Shown here: positions 1-7,111 of the stretch, one piece after another
Numbering within the stretch: position 1 is the first letter of the stretch
How the letters are laid out: each line of letters begins with the position of its first letter
DNA from: JBAXRT01 sp037131065
Lineage (GTDB): Bacteria; Bacteroidota; Bacteroidia; Bacteroidales; FEN-979
Length of the DNA stretch: 15,476 nucleotides
Assembly (NCBI GenBank): GCA_037131065.1
Contig: JBAXRT010000064.1
Location: 1 to 15,476, forward strand
Direction: 5' to 3'
Notes under the pieces: generated by a model
Databases searched by the model: none
The model's input: only the letters and a program-made list of their open reading frames with translations
What the model was told of the DNA's origin: nothing
Made by a program: the position numbers and the translations under genes

Positions 1-855
1 TTGAGTTTTAACCGGCTGGATATCAGGAAGCTTCTTTTTGAAGGAAAATTCATCGCAGGACTCCTGGAAGTTGAGGGGCTTGTTGTGGATGACTACAGGG
101 ATAAACGGATATCCCGTAAACCCGGATTCAGGCCGCCCATGCCGCAGGACGGGCTGAGAAAGCTGAAGAGTTATCTCAGGATCGATACGGTGATCCTTAA
201 GAATGGGAAGGCTACCTACGCAGAACAGGTTGGCAGGGAGCCCGGGACTATCTTTTTAGATAACATGAATGCCATGCTGACCGGGTTGACCAATGATTCT
301 GCTATGTTGAATGCGGGATTGGTATCAGAACTGAAAGGAACTGCCTACCTGATGGGAAAGGGGAGGCTTGACCTGAATGTAAAATTCCGCTTTGGTGATA
401 AAAGGAACGCATTTACCTTTTCTGCTGCGCTGGGTCCCATGGATCTCCGGGAGCTCAACCCAATGCTGACCAAACTACTTCCTGCCGAGATCATCAGCGG
501 CAAAAGCACGCAGGTTTCGGTACCCCTCGTTGTCGCCACTGATGAAGAGGCTCATGGCAAGCTGATCTGCTGTTACAAGGGACTTAAAATGAAGATCGAA
601 TCGGAGAAGCAGTCAACCTGGAATACCATTAAGACCGGGGTGATCAACTGGGTGGCAAATGATTTTGTTGTCAATGATGATAATCCGACCCAATCGGGAA
701 AACTTAAAACAGGCGTCATCTTTTTCAGACGGGACAAGGAGAAGGGGATCATTAATTTTATCTGGAAAAGTGTTCTGAGTGGTCTGAAATCGCAGATGGG
801 CTTCAACTCGAAGGAGCAAAAGGAGATGAAAAAGAAAACAAAAAAGCCAAAATAA
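1..855 (+). CDS. AsmA/DUF748-like envelope protein, C-terminal part (5' end outside window)
   Basis: The reading frame is open from the first base, so the TTG at position 1 is probably internal and only the last ~284 residues are seen. The visible part is rich in alternating polar and hydrophobic residues predicted as beta strands, with no membrane segment. It ends in a pattern typical of AsmA/DUF748-type proteins of Bacteroidetes: a stretch of amphipathic strands, then 'GIINFIWKSVLSGLK' near residues 248-262, followed by a very basic tail (KEMKKKTKKPK). Proteins of this type are usually anchored by an N-terminal helix in the inner membrane and reach into the periplasm, where relatives act in outer-membrane assembly or lipid transport. 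That role is inference from the family. The next gene starts 31 bp downstream on the same strand and could be co-transcribed. The family assignment is from overall pattern only and is moderate at best; that it is a real gene is likely. Confidence 0.6.
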   Translation: MSFNRLDIRKLLFEGKFIAGLLEVEGLVVDDYRDKRISRKPGFRPPMPQDGLRKLKSYLRIDTVILKNGKATYAEQVGREPGTIFLDNMNAMLTGLTNDSAMLNAGLVSELKGTAYLMGKGRLDLNVKFRFGDKRNAFTFSAALGPMDLRELNPMLTKLLPAEIISGKSTQVSVPLVVATDEEAHGKLICCYKGLKMKIESEKQSTWNTIKTGVINWVANDFVVNDDNPTQSGKLKTGVIFFRRDKEKGIINFIWKSVLSGLKSQMGFNSKEQKEMKKKTKKPK

Positions 856-873
856 TTTTTCTGCAACATTTTC

Positions 874-881
874 TATTTTTG
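874..881 (+). promoter_or_regulatory. Candidate Bacteroidetes -7 box
   Basis: TATTTTTG at 874-881 matches the Bacteroidetes sigma-ABfr -7 consensus TAnnTTTG. No clear TTG lies at the -33 position. The expected transcription start falls at or next to the ATG at 887, which would give a leaderless transcript. Weak evidence. Confidence 0.25.
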
Positions 882-886
882 CTTAG

Positions 887-1672
887 ATGAAAAACAGAAA
901 AGACTTCAGACGACTTTTTGCCTGTCTTGTTATTTTTACGTTAGCCCTGCCACTTTTTGGACAGAAATCTGACTCACTTAAGAAGGACAGCTGGCGTCCC
1001 AGGCCTTACCACTGGAATGTGATAAAGCTGAATATCATGCCGATGTTCATGTGGAGTACGGCAAGAAACATCACAATTTCATACGAAAGACTTGTAAACC
1101 GGTCGCAGTCTGTCAGCCTCCAGGTCGGATTTCTTGAAATGCCAAGGATCATCGGTGATCAGATCCCCGGGATCCTTTATTTTGGTGACAGCCAAAAGGG
1201 AGGGGTGAACATTGCAGTCGATTACAGGTTTTACCTGTCGAGGCGAAACTCCCGACCTGCTCCCGACGGAATATATTTGGGGCCCTTCCTGTCATATTAC
1301 GGGTACAGGTTCTGGAACGATTTTACGCTTTTCAACTCATCCATTATCGACAACGGCAAGATGAAAGGCGGGTTTGATATTATCAATCTCGGAGTTTCTC
1401 TTGGCTACCAGTTCGTGTTCTGGAAACGTCTGACACTTGATCTACTGGTTTTCGGACCCTGTATGAGTCTTTATAGTGCCAAATTCGCTGTTACCGGTGA
1501 CCTTAGTCCCGAGATCATCGAACAGATCGACAAGGATGTTCTGGACAAGCTCCTTGCTAAATTTCCCATCCTTGGATACCTTATTCATAACGACGGAGCG
1601 TTCGCTACCGGTTACCGGCTGAAGTATGGAGCAGGATTTCGGTACAGCATCCAGCTCGGATTTCATTTTTAG
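887..1672 (+). CDS. Secreted outer-membrane beta-barrel-like protein, function unknown
   Basis: The protein has 261 residues. It opens with a basic n-region (MKNRKDFRR) and a hydrophobic core (about residues 11-24) ending in LFG-Q, a plausible signal peptide cut before Gln26, so the mature protein is exported. The rest is made of short strands rich in aromatic residues and glycine ('NITISYERL', 'GVNIAVDYRFYL', 'GLGVSLGYQF'-like segments) and ends with the strand RYSIQLGFHF, whose terminal Phe is the usual outer-membrane insertion signal. This fits a small outer-membrane barrel resembling the DUF3575 group, although I do not recognise a named family. It lies 31 bp after the AsmA/DUF748-like gene, consistent with an envelope pair. 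Its stop codon overlaps the stop of the convergent hpdA by 4 bp (1669-1672), so no terminator separates the two. Confidence 0.75.
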   Translation: MKNRKDFRRLFACLVIFTLALPLFGQKSDSLKKDSWRPRPYHWNVIKLNIMPMFMWSTARNITISYERLVNRSQSVSLQVGFLEMPRIIGDQIPGILYFGDSQKGGVNIAVDYRFYLSRRNSRPAPDGIYLGPFLSYYGYRFWNDFTLFNSSIIDNGKMKGGFDIINLGVSLGYQFVFWKRLTLDLLVFGPCMSLYSAKFAVTGDLSPEIIEQIDKDVLDKLLAKFPILGYLIHNDGAFATGYRLKYGAGFRYSIQLGFHF

Positions 1673-2604
1673 AATGGAGTATCGCTGCCAAGGTAGCATG
1701 TAATTCCCGCATTGCTGAAGAGTGACTGTATCGTTCGCAATGCTTCGTCAGACATGATACCGGAGGAGTCCATGGCATACTCCCGGTTTAAAAGCGAATA
1801 TTTTTCCCTGCCGAGGTGGTGAACAGGGAGGAGATTGATTTCATTTCGTCCTGTTGTCAGGATGAATGCCGCCATCGCTTTTATGTGCTCTCCGCTGTCG
1901 TTGAACCCCGGGATCACCGGCATCCTGAAAACCATCCTGCCCGTGAATTTTTCAGATAACTTAAGGGCATTCTCAAGGATAATTTTATTTGAATGACCCG
2001 TAGCGGATTTATGAATTTCCGGATCCATATGTTTAAGATCATAAAAGATCCAGTCGAGCCAGGGGAGGGATGGTTCAATATTTTTCCATGGCACATTGCC
2101 GCAGGTTTCAACAGCAGTGTGGATAAACCCTTCAAAACATTTTTTTAGTAATTTCCTCGCAAATTCAGGCTGGAAGTAAGGTTCCCCGCCGGTAAGCGTG
2201 ATCCCCCCCTTATCGCCCCAGTATTGCCTGTCACGTTGTATCTTTGCATATATTGTTTCGATTGGGGTATGATATCCGCCAACGCGCAGTGCTCCGGTGC
2301 AGCAGGCTTTGACACAATCAAATGTTGTGCATGCAGAGCATTTTACCCTGTCGAAAATCAGGCCTCCTTCGTCAATGAGGATCCCCTGTAAGGGACACGC
2401 ATCGACACAAAGCAGGTCGGAAATACATTTTTCAAGGTTATAAAGGGGTTCAGGAGATGGAGCGATCCCTTCGGGATTGGAGCACCATGTGCAATGAAGG
2501 GAGCAACCTTTTAAAAAGATCAGAGTCCGGCACCCCGGGCCGTCGTGAACCGAGAAACCCTGGATATCGAAGATGAACCCACCGGTTAGTTCTGCCGGGA
2601 CCAT
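1669..2604 (-). CDS. hpdA: 4-hydroxyphenylacetate decarboxylase activating enzyme (radical SAM)
   Basis: The 311-residue radical-SAM activase makes the glycyl radical in HpdB by reductive cleavage of S-adenosylmethionine. Cys34, Cys38 and Cys41 form the CxxxCxxC cluster motif (GCSLHCTWCSNPE), preceded by the family's 'FSVHDGPGCRT' and followed by TGGEP at 138-142 for SAM binding. A ferredoxin-like insert at about 58-106 has Cys60, Cys66 and Cys70 in a CxxDxxCxxxCP arrangement and Cys89, Cys92, Cys97 and Cys101 for a second cluster. So one auxiliary cluster has Asp63 where a fourth cysteine is usual. The segments 'GRMVFRMPVIPGFNDS', 'EINLLPVHHLG' and the tail 'GITCYLGSDTPF' resemble clostridial HpdA as I recall it. 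The ATG at 2604 lies 19 bp inside the end of hpdC, which points to translational coupling. The order hpdB-hpdC-hpdA matches the clostridial operon. Choice over a generic PflA rests on these neighbours and the HpdA-like segments. Confidence 0.92.
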   Translation of the reverse strand: MVPAELTGGFIFDIQGFSVHDGPGCRTLIFLKGCSLHCTWCSNPEGIAPSPEPLYNLEKCISDLLCVDACPLQGILIDEGGLIFDRVKCSACTTFDCVKACCTGALRVGGYHTPIETIYAKIQRDRQYWGDKGGITLTGGEPYFQPEFARKLLKKCFEGFIHTAVETCGNVPWKNIEPSLPWLDWIFYDLKHMDPEIHKSATGHSNKIILENALKLSEKFTGRMVFRMPVIPGFNDSGEHIKAMAAFILTTGRNEINLLPVHHLGREKYSLLNREYAMDSSGIMSDEALRTIQSLFSNAGITCYLGSDTPF

Positions 2605-2840
2605 TCAAAGTCGGCACATTTCGATGCGATCATGTCGGGATAGGCAAGGGTCGTCTCCATGCATTTTCCGAGGTAATCCTTTTCAGCATTGTACCTGGAA
2701 CAAAATTTGCACTTCGGGACCTTCTCTGCCTTGTCACAAAAGAGTTCATCCGGACCTGTCTTCCCTTTCGAGATCTTGCAGATCCCCTGGAACACGTCCA
2801 CTGGCAGGTAGAATTTACAGTCTTTACAGCTAAAAGTCAT
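2586..2840 (-). CDS. hpdC: 4-hydroxyphenylacetate decarboxylase small (gamma) subunit
   Basis: This 84-residue cysteine-rich protein matches the small subunit found only in HPAD-type glycyl radical enzymes, which binds two [4Fe-4S] clusters and is needed for the active hetero-octamer. Eight cysteines are present: 5, 8, 21 and 35 in the N-terminal half and 44, 47, 60 and 75 in the C-terminal half, each half a separate cluster site. Shared segments include 'GICKISK', 'PKCKFC' and 'GKC'. In the clostridial protein, as I remember it, the first N-terminal ligand is histidine three residues before a cysteine; here that position is Cys5, so the site is all-cysteine. The start ATG is inside the last unit of a heptad repeat that fills the gap after hpdB, and an in-frame TGA just upstream rules out a longer protein. 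Its 3' end overlaps hpdA by 19 bp. Confidence 0.9.
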   Translation of the reverse strand: MTFSCKDCKFYLPVDVFQGICKISKGKTGPDELFCDKAEKVPKCKFCSRYNAEKDYLGKCMETTLAYPDMIASKCADFEWSRQN

Positions 2841-2870
2841 TTGTCACTCGTCATTAGTCATTAGTATTTC
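2836..2870 (-). repeat. Heptad tandem repeat array, 5 units, between hpdB and hpdC
   Basis: Read on the minus strand there are five consecutive 7-bp units: GAAATAC, two TAATGAC, GAGTGAC and AAATGAC. With the TAAC of the hpdB stop, they fill the entire gap between hpdB and hpdC. The last unit contains the ATG of hpdC. It is the same family as the arrays at 6452-6486 and 9837-9871. Confidence 0.8.
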
Positions 2871-2871
2871 G

Positions 2872-5571
2872 TTAAAGTTCCTCGTATTCTGTCCTTGCAA
2901 TAACTTCGTCCTGTATCTGCTTTCCGAGTTCGACCCAGTACTGGGTGAAGCCGGCGACACGGACGAGCAGGCTGCGGTGTTTATCGGGATCGGACTGGGC
3001 TTCGCGGAGCATGCGGGAGTCGACGATGTTGAACTGAACATGGAAACCGCCTTTGCGCATATAGGCACGGATCAGTTCAAGGAATTTCCGCGACCCTTCT
3101 CTTCCCTTAACCACAGAGGGATGTATCTTCATGTTCAGCTGCGAGTTCTGCGACAGGGAGTGATTCCAGCAGGTGGCCGAGTTGAATAGGGCATAAGGAC
3201 CATTCCTGTCTGTCCCCGGGTATGCTGACACCGAACCATCGGAGAAGGTGGTCCCGGAGAGCCTTCCATCGGGAGTGGCGAGGGTCACAGCGCCCATCGG
3301 GCCATGAGTGGAGACGGAGATCTGGCAGGCATACATGGGTTGGTCGTAAAGCGAGCGGTAGTTGTGGGTCATCTCGCAGAACCACTCTTCCCACTCCTTC
3401 AGGATCACGTCGACAAAAGCGTCATCGTTACCGAACTTAGGAGCATCCTGGCTCAGCCTGTGAATCTTTTTCCACTGGTGGTAATCATCGGTTTGTACCT
3501 GGTCGAGCAGGGAGTAAGAGCCGGTTTCGCGGGCGCTTTTGTATCCGAAGTTGGCCAGGATCGCCTTGCGATATTCATCCAGGGAGAATTGTTTATCGGT
3601 ATAAACGTTCTTCTTAAGGGCGGCGAGCGAGTTGACCAGGTTGGCCGTGCCACAGCTCTCCACGTTAAAAGTCGTATTATACCTTGAGCCCATCTGCCCG
3701 ATATCTTTTCCTTTCTCAAGGCAATCGGGCTTCAGCATCGAGTTGACAATCGAGGGGGAAATCTTTCTCCAGGCGTCGTGCTGTATGTTGTTGGTCAGGG
3801 TCAGAACATGCACGGCCCGTGCGAAGTAGTCGCGGAATGCCTGCCAGAGTTCATCGTATGTTTCAAGTTTTAACCCGTGCGGCGGGAAGATCCGTTCACC
3901 ACTGCGCATATCCATCCCGTCGAAAAGAGCAACTTCAAGAAGTTTCGGGAGGGAGAGGAAGTGAACTCCCACGCTGGTCGCCGGCGCCGATCCGCCCGGG
4001 ATCCAGTGAATCTCCCCGTCGAGGTTCAGCGGCATCCAGCTGCCGGGTGAGCTTTCAAGGCAGCCGCCGATCGACCAGGCACGGGCCTCCTCCAGGGTCA
4101 TCCCTTCATGGGCATAATTGTTTACAAGGAACTCCATGGCAACCGGGTTGTTTACCCATGCCGGGTAACCGGTTCCGATCTTGGTACACTCAACCCCTTT
4201 AAGAAGGAACTCTTCCGGTAATTTTTCGTCGTAGAGAACCGAAAGGGTTGGCTGCGGAGTGTCGCAGCTGATTCCGGCCTGAAGGATCAGCATCTCCAGT
4301 TCGTTGGCGGCTGAGGTACCGTCCTTGTTCAGCCCGCCGAGGCAGAGGTTATTGAAGGTGTTTCCTGAGAGTACGCCACCTACGACACCCGTGGAGGCAA
4401 AACAATCGATCTCGGTGAATTTCATTCTCATACATTCGAGAAGTTCGATGCTTTTTTCCCGCGTGAGGATCCCCCTCTCCATATCCCTTTTCCAGAAGGG
4501 GTAAAGGAGCTGCCCGACACGACCGGGCGAAAGTCCCGAGATAGCATCTTCGTTAAGGACGGCAACATGCCATGTCCAGATCATCTGGAGGGCCTCGTGG
4601 AAATTCCGGGGAGGATTGGAGGAGAGCCATTCAAGGCGTTCAGCCAACTCGGTATACTCAGTTCTTTTATTTTTGTCCTGTTCAACGGAAGCCATCATTA
4701 TGGCCTCTTCCGAATAGTTCTTTATCCAGGCTTTGACCCCCTGCAGCATTACGATCACGGCCTTGTAAAAATAGAGCCGGTCCATCTCAGGGTAACCGGC
4801 CACTTCGGCCAGGTTCTTCTCACAGACAGCGATGATCCCGTCAATGCCGAATTGCAGTGGATAGTAGTAGTTCATGACCTCACGTCCCTGCGGAAGCGTA
4901 TATCCGGAATCGAACATGCAGATCACGGATCTCATCAGCGCCTCTTTTTCTTTGTAGCCCGGGACAAGCTGTTCATACCGGTGACCGACATCATCCACCG
5001 ATTTGTCTTTCCACTTTTTTGCAACTTCGATCATGACGGGCATCTCCTCTACCCGGATCCCGAATTTCCCGGCGATGGAGATTACTTTACCAGTACTCCT
5101 GGTCACGTTGCCGCCTCCTATTCCCATGGTGGTGAAGGTGTCGGCAGTCAGTTTGCCCGATTCAAGGGCCTCTTTGTACATTTTGTCTTCGGCAGCCATG
5201 AAGAATGCTTCGGAGAGCCATGGCATGGGGAAGGAGCCGCGAAGGTAGGATGCCTTGCCCATGGCCAGCAGTTCACCGGGGTAGATCACCGGCGTGAGGT
5301 GTTCAAAGCCGGCCCTGAGTGCTTCCGCACGTCGTATGACAGGGATTTCACCTTCCAGCGCCTCCCACTTCCTTGTATACCAGTAAGGAAATTCCATACT
5401 GGTGGAGGATTTGGCTTCAAAGTAAAGATCCCTGGCGGCCTCTGCACGGGCGGTGGGTTTGGGTTTGGGCTCCCGGTTCACCACGTTGGTTCCAGGGGTT
5501 TGGCCATAATAGTTTATCCCATCCAGATTCTTCTGGACTTTGGCTTCACCCTTATTCTCCGGCTGCTTCAT
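2872..5571 (-). CDS. hpdB: 4-hydroxyphenylacetate decarboxylase large subunit (glycyl radical enzyme)
   Basis: This cytoplasmic, oxygen-sensitive enzyme decarboxylates 4-hydroxyphenylacetate to p-cresol by a glycyl/thiyl radical mechanism. I start it at the ATG at 5571 (899 residues), because the 17 residues encoded upstream are unlike the family and 899 fits HPAD length. The thiyl cysteine is Cys504 in GCLE, with Glu506 two residues on. Ser345, His537 and Glu638 sit exactly one residue later than HPAD Ser344, His536 and Glu637 of Clostridium scatologenes as I recall them. The glycyl-radical motif RVAGF places Gly874 25 residues from the C-terminus, against Gly873 in HPAD. This excludes pyruvate formate-lyase, which has Cys-Cys, and favours HPAD over glycerol or choline lyases, as does the adjacent small subunit. 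A hairpin terminator lies upstream (5621-5642), so the operon probably has its own promoter, though I see no convincing -7 box. Tannerella is a known Bacteroidales carrier. Confidence 0.93.
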   Translation of the reverse strand: MKQPENKGEAKVQKNLDGINYYGQTPGTNVVNREPKPKPTARAEAARDLYFEAKSSTSMEFPYWYTRKWEALEGEIPVIRRAEALRAGFEHLTPVIYPGELLAMGKASYLRGSFPMPWLSEAFFMAAEDKMYKEALESGKLTADTFTTMGIGGGNVTRSTGKVISIAGKFGIRVEEMPVMIEVAKKWKDKSVDDVGHRYEQLVPGYKEKEALMRSVICMFDSGYTLPQGREVMNYYYPLQFGIDGIIAVCEKNLAEVAGYPEMDRLYFYKAVIVMLQGVKAWIKNYSEEAIMMASVEQDKNKRTEYTELAERLEWLSSNPPRNFHEALQMIWTWHVAVLNEDAISGLSPGRVGQLLYPFWKRDMERGILTREKSIELLECMRMKFTEIDCFASTGVVGGVLSGNTFNNLCLGGLNKDGTSAANELEMLILQAGISCDTPQPTLSVLYDEKLPEEFLLKGVECTKIGTGYPAWVNNPVAMEFLVNNYAHEGMTLEEARAWSIGGCLESSPGSWMPLNLDGEIHWIPGGSAPATSVGVHFLSLPKLLEVALFDGMDMRSGERIFPPHGLKLETYDELWQAFRDYFARAVHVLTLTNNIQHDAWRKISPSIVNSMLKPDCLEKGKDIGQMGSRYNTTFNVESCGTANLVNSLAALKKNVYTDKQFSLDEYRKAILANFGYKSARETGSYSLLDQVQTDDYHQWKKIHRLSQDAPKFGNDDAFVDVILKEWEEWFCEMTHNYRSLYDQPMYACQISVSTHGPMGAVTLATPDGRLSGTTFSDGSVSAYPGTDRNGPYALFNSATCWNHSLSQNSQLNMKIHPSVVKGREGSRKFLELIRAYMRKGGFHVQFNIVDSRMLREAQSDPDKHRSLLVRVAGFTQYWVELGKQIQDEVIARTEYEEL

Positions 5572-5620
5572 AAATGATATAATTGAATGCAAGAACAGCA
5601 ATATGTGGATACGAAAATAC

Positions 5621-5642
5621 AAAAAACCGGTGAAAACCGGTT
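5621..5642 (-). terminator. Rho-independent terminator after the membrane-protein gene
   Basis: On the minus strand a 7-bp perfect stem (AACCGGT / ACCGGTT, 5625-5631 with 5636-5642) with a TTTC loop is followed by a short run of T (5621-5624 and beyond). It begins 4 bp past the stop of the 5647-6360 gene. The stem is short but well placed, and separates that gene from hpdB. Confidence 0.6.
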
Positions 5643-5646
5643 AGTG

Positions 5647-6360
5647 TCAGAGTCTTTTTTCAGACATCAGGCTTGCCACCGAGAGAAGAACACCGAGAAT
5701 GATGCTGTAGAGGGCTGCCACCAGGATCCGGAACTCCTCGGGAAGCATGAAGTTCAGGGTCTGGGCGGGGATCCAGAAGATGGGGATGGTCTTTTTTACC
5801 ACGAAATTCCAGAAACTATACCAGTCCATTTCACGGAAGTAGGTGCCTACCCTGATCGGGGTGAAGAAATTTTTAAGGTGGCCACCGGAGTCCTGGATGT
5901 GCATATCGGTGATACGGTGGGTGGCCATGAATACCGGGGCAAAGAAAATATTCATCGTTGTGCCGACAGAAAAGGCTGCAAGAAGTTTTAACCAGCTGAA
6001 TCCCGGTTGTCTGAGGATATCGGAAGGATTATCCGTCGGAAAATGGATGCCAAGGGTTTTCAGAAGGAGTGGCCCTCCTTCTCCAAAGATCACGAAGGCC
6101 ATTTTGATGCTGATCCCCAGGAATCCCCATACTATGGCACGGGGGAGCAGCCCGAAACCCGGCTGCCAGTATCTCCCTGTTCTTATCCTCAGTCCCAGGC
6201 ACTCACCGAAGGTTGCGAGGATTGCAAACTTGATGTAGCTCGCCATGTAGGGGAATTCCCCGTTCAGGACCCTGTATTCACGGAGAACAGCCGGGAACAG
6301 TAAAAATGGCAGTAAGAGAAGGATAAAAACAACAAGGACAATGATGTCAGTTTTCTTCAT
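5647..6360 (-). CDS. Integral membrane protein, Mpv17/PMP22-like C-terminal pattern
   Basis: The protein has 237 residues and about five or six hydrophobic segments (about 5-28, 40-57, 74-93, 122-146, 183-200 and 208-230), so it is an inner-membrane protein. The C-terminal segment 'FWIPAQTLNFMLPEEFRIL' followed by a final helix recalls the Mpv17/PMP22 signature (W-x-P-x-Q-x-x-N-F, then P-x-x-x-R-x-L). The segment 'RTGRYWQPGFGLLPRAIVWG' in the middle is well ordered and suggests a conserved cytoplasmic or periplasmic loop. Mpv17-type proteins are best known from eukaryotic organelles, where they may form channels; a bacterial function is not established. The gene has a -7 box (6398-6405) and a terminator of its own, so it is probably monocistronic and not part of the hpd operon, although it is the next gene upstream in the same direction. 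Gene reality is secure; the family link is tentative. Confidence 0.7.
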   Translation of the reverse strand: MKKTDIIVLVVFILLLLPFLLFPAVLREYRVLNGEFPYMASYIKFAILATFGECLGLRIRTGRYWQPGFGLLPRAIVWGFLGISIKMAFVIFGEGGPLLLKTLGIHFPTDNPSDILRQPGFSWLKLLAAFSVGTTMNIFFAPVFMATHRITDMHIQDSGGHLKNFFTPIRVGTYFREMDWYSFWNFVVKKTIPIFWIPAQTLNFMLPEEFRILVAALYSIILGVLLSVASLMSEKRL

Positions 6361-6397
6361 AAAAAATCATCAAATCCGACACAAAGAGGCGAAGGCG

Positions 6398-6405
6398 CAA
6401 AGGTA
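6398..6405 (-). promoter_or_regulatory. Candidate Bacteroidetes -7 box for the membrane-protein gene
   Basis: On the minus strand TACCTTTG (6405-6398) followed by C matches TAnnTTTG. It lies 37 bp upstream of the ATG at 6360, giving a leader of about 30 nt. No TTG is seen at the -33 spacing. Confidence 0.4.
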
Positions 6406-6413
6406 GAAATGAA

Positions 6414-6437
6414 ATTTGAAGATTTGAAGATTTGAAA
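6414..6437 (+). repeat. Octamer tandem repeat, 3 units
   Basis: Three consecutive units of ATTTGAAG, the last ending in A instead of G, stand in the spacer between yqgE and the membrane-protein gene. A G/C-richer heptad-like run lies next to it at about 6378-6403. No function is visible. Confidence 0.6.
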
Positions 6438-6451
6438 ATGGAAGTTTCAGA

Positions 6452-6486
6452 TCAATTCGTCACTCGTCATTCGTCTTTCGTCAATT
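6452..6486 (-). repeat. Heptad tandem repeat array, 5 units, at the yqgE stop codon
   Basis: On the minus strand there are five 7-bp units: AATTGAC, GAAAGAC, GAATGAC, GAGTGAC and GAATTGA. The first unit contains the TGA stop of yqgE (6481-6483). The unit type, length and orientation relative to the gene match the arrays at 2836-2870 and 9837-9871. Confidence 0.75.
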
Positions 6487-7041
6487 GAAAGTGGGATCGG
6501 CAGGAAAATTTGCCCAGATGGCATAGTCCTTTCCCATATTTTTCAGGTGCTGGCTCCAGAGGTTTTCAGGGTGCCTGTTGATCACTTCTGAGATCCTGGC
6601 ATTGGAGAGGATCCACGACTTCTCTTCGATCTCCTGGTCCAGCTGGTCGGGATTCCAACCCGAATATCCTACAAAAAACCGGATGTTATCCTCGTTCAGT
6701 TTATGATCAAGGATCATCTCCCTGATGGTATCAATGTCGCCGCCCCAGTAAAGTCCGTCGATGATCGGGAGACTTTTCTCAACGTGAGGGATGGTATGAA
6801 GAAAGAAAATACTGTCGGTCTTGACCGGTCCGCCCAGATAGACGGGGCAATCGAAATCGGGAAAATCTTTCATGACGTCATTCACCTGTGCATCAATGGG
6901 TTTGTTGATGATCACGCCAAAGGATCCCTCATCGTTATGTTCGGCAAGAAGAACGATAGACTGCCGGAAATAGAAATCCCTCAATGATGGTTCAGAGATG
7001 AGGATGATCCCCTGCTTCGGTTTTATGATCGGCGGTACCAT
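6481..7041 (-). CDS. yqgE: YqgE/AlgH family protein (UPF0301, DUF179)
   Basis: The protein has 186 residues, the usual length (E. coli YqgE is about 187). It has the family opening 'GIILISEPSLRDFYFRQSIV' and 'EHNDEGSFGVIINKP', the central 'VYLGGPV', the 'LYWGGDID' segment and 'RFFVGYSGWNPDQLDQEI' near the middle to C-terminal part. Members are soluble and cytoplasmic. The Pseudomonas homologue AlgH was described as a regulator, but a biochemical role is not settled. I choose the ATG at 7041 because AAGGAG lies a few bases upstream and the product matches family length; a TTG at 7095 would add 18 residues of no family character and would overlap the candidate promoter. The gene is divergent from murL with 57 bp between starts, so the two may share control. 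Its stop is inside a heptad repeat array. Confidence 0.95.
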   Translation of the reverse strand: MVPPIIKPKQGIILISEPSLRDFYFRQSIVLLAEHNDEGSFGVIINKPIDAQVNDVMKDFPDFDCPVYLGGPVKTDSIFFLHTIPHVEKSLPIIDGLYWGGDIDTIREMILDHKLNEDNIRFFVGYSGWNPDQLDQEIEEKSWILSNARISEVINRHPENLWSQHLKNMGKDYAIWANFPADPTFN

Positions 7042-7059
7042 ACACTCCTTACAATTTAT

Positions 7060-7067
7060 TACTTTTG
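7060..7067 (+). promoter_or_regulatory. Candidate -7 box for murL-murD2
   Basis: TACTTTTG at 7060-7067 fits TAnnTTTG and lies 31 bp before the murL ATG. The -33 region has no TTG at the usual spacing. It sits between the yqgE start and the opposing yqgE promoter candidate. Confidence 0.35.
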
Positions 7068-7080
7068 TTTCCGGTTTGCA

Positions 7081-7111
7081 CAAATTTAATACCAATCCAT
7101 GCCGAAGTCAA
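7081..7111 (-). promoter_or_regulatory. Candidate promoter of yqgE
   Basis: On the minus strand TAAATTTG (7088-7081) matches TAnnTTTG, and TTG (7111-7109) lies 20 bp upstream, the spacing expected for the Bacteroidetes -33 element. The -33 box is inside the first codons of murL. The leader to the yqgE ATG would be about 33 nt. Confidence 0.5.

Noticed and set aside
2872..5571. Annotation as pyruvate formate-lyase
   Set aside because: The active site is Cys-Leu-Glu, not Cys-Cys, and the HPAD His, Glu and Ser residues and small subunit are present.
4567..5577. A 336-codon open frame on the plus strand opposite hpdB
   Set aside because: It is antisense to a well-supported gene, has no recognisable domain, and its composition mirrors the codon pattern of hpdB.
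5572..5624. Promoter of hpdB with TATTTTCG as -7 box
   Set aside because: One mismatch to TAnnTTTG and no -33 TTG at suitable spacing; not strong enough to list.
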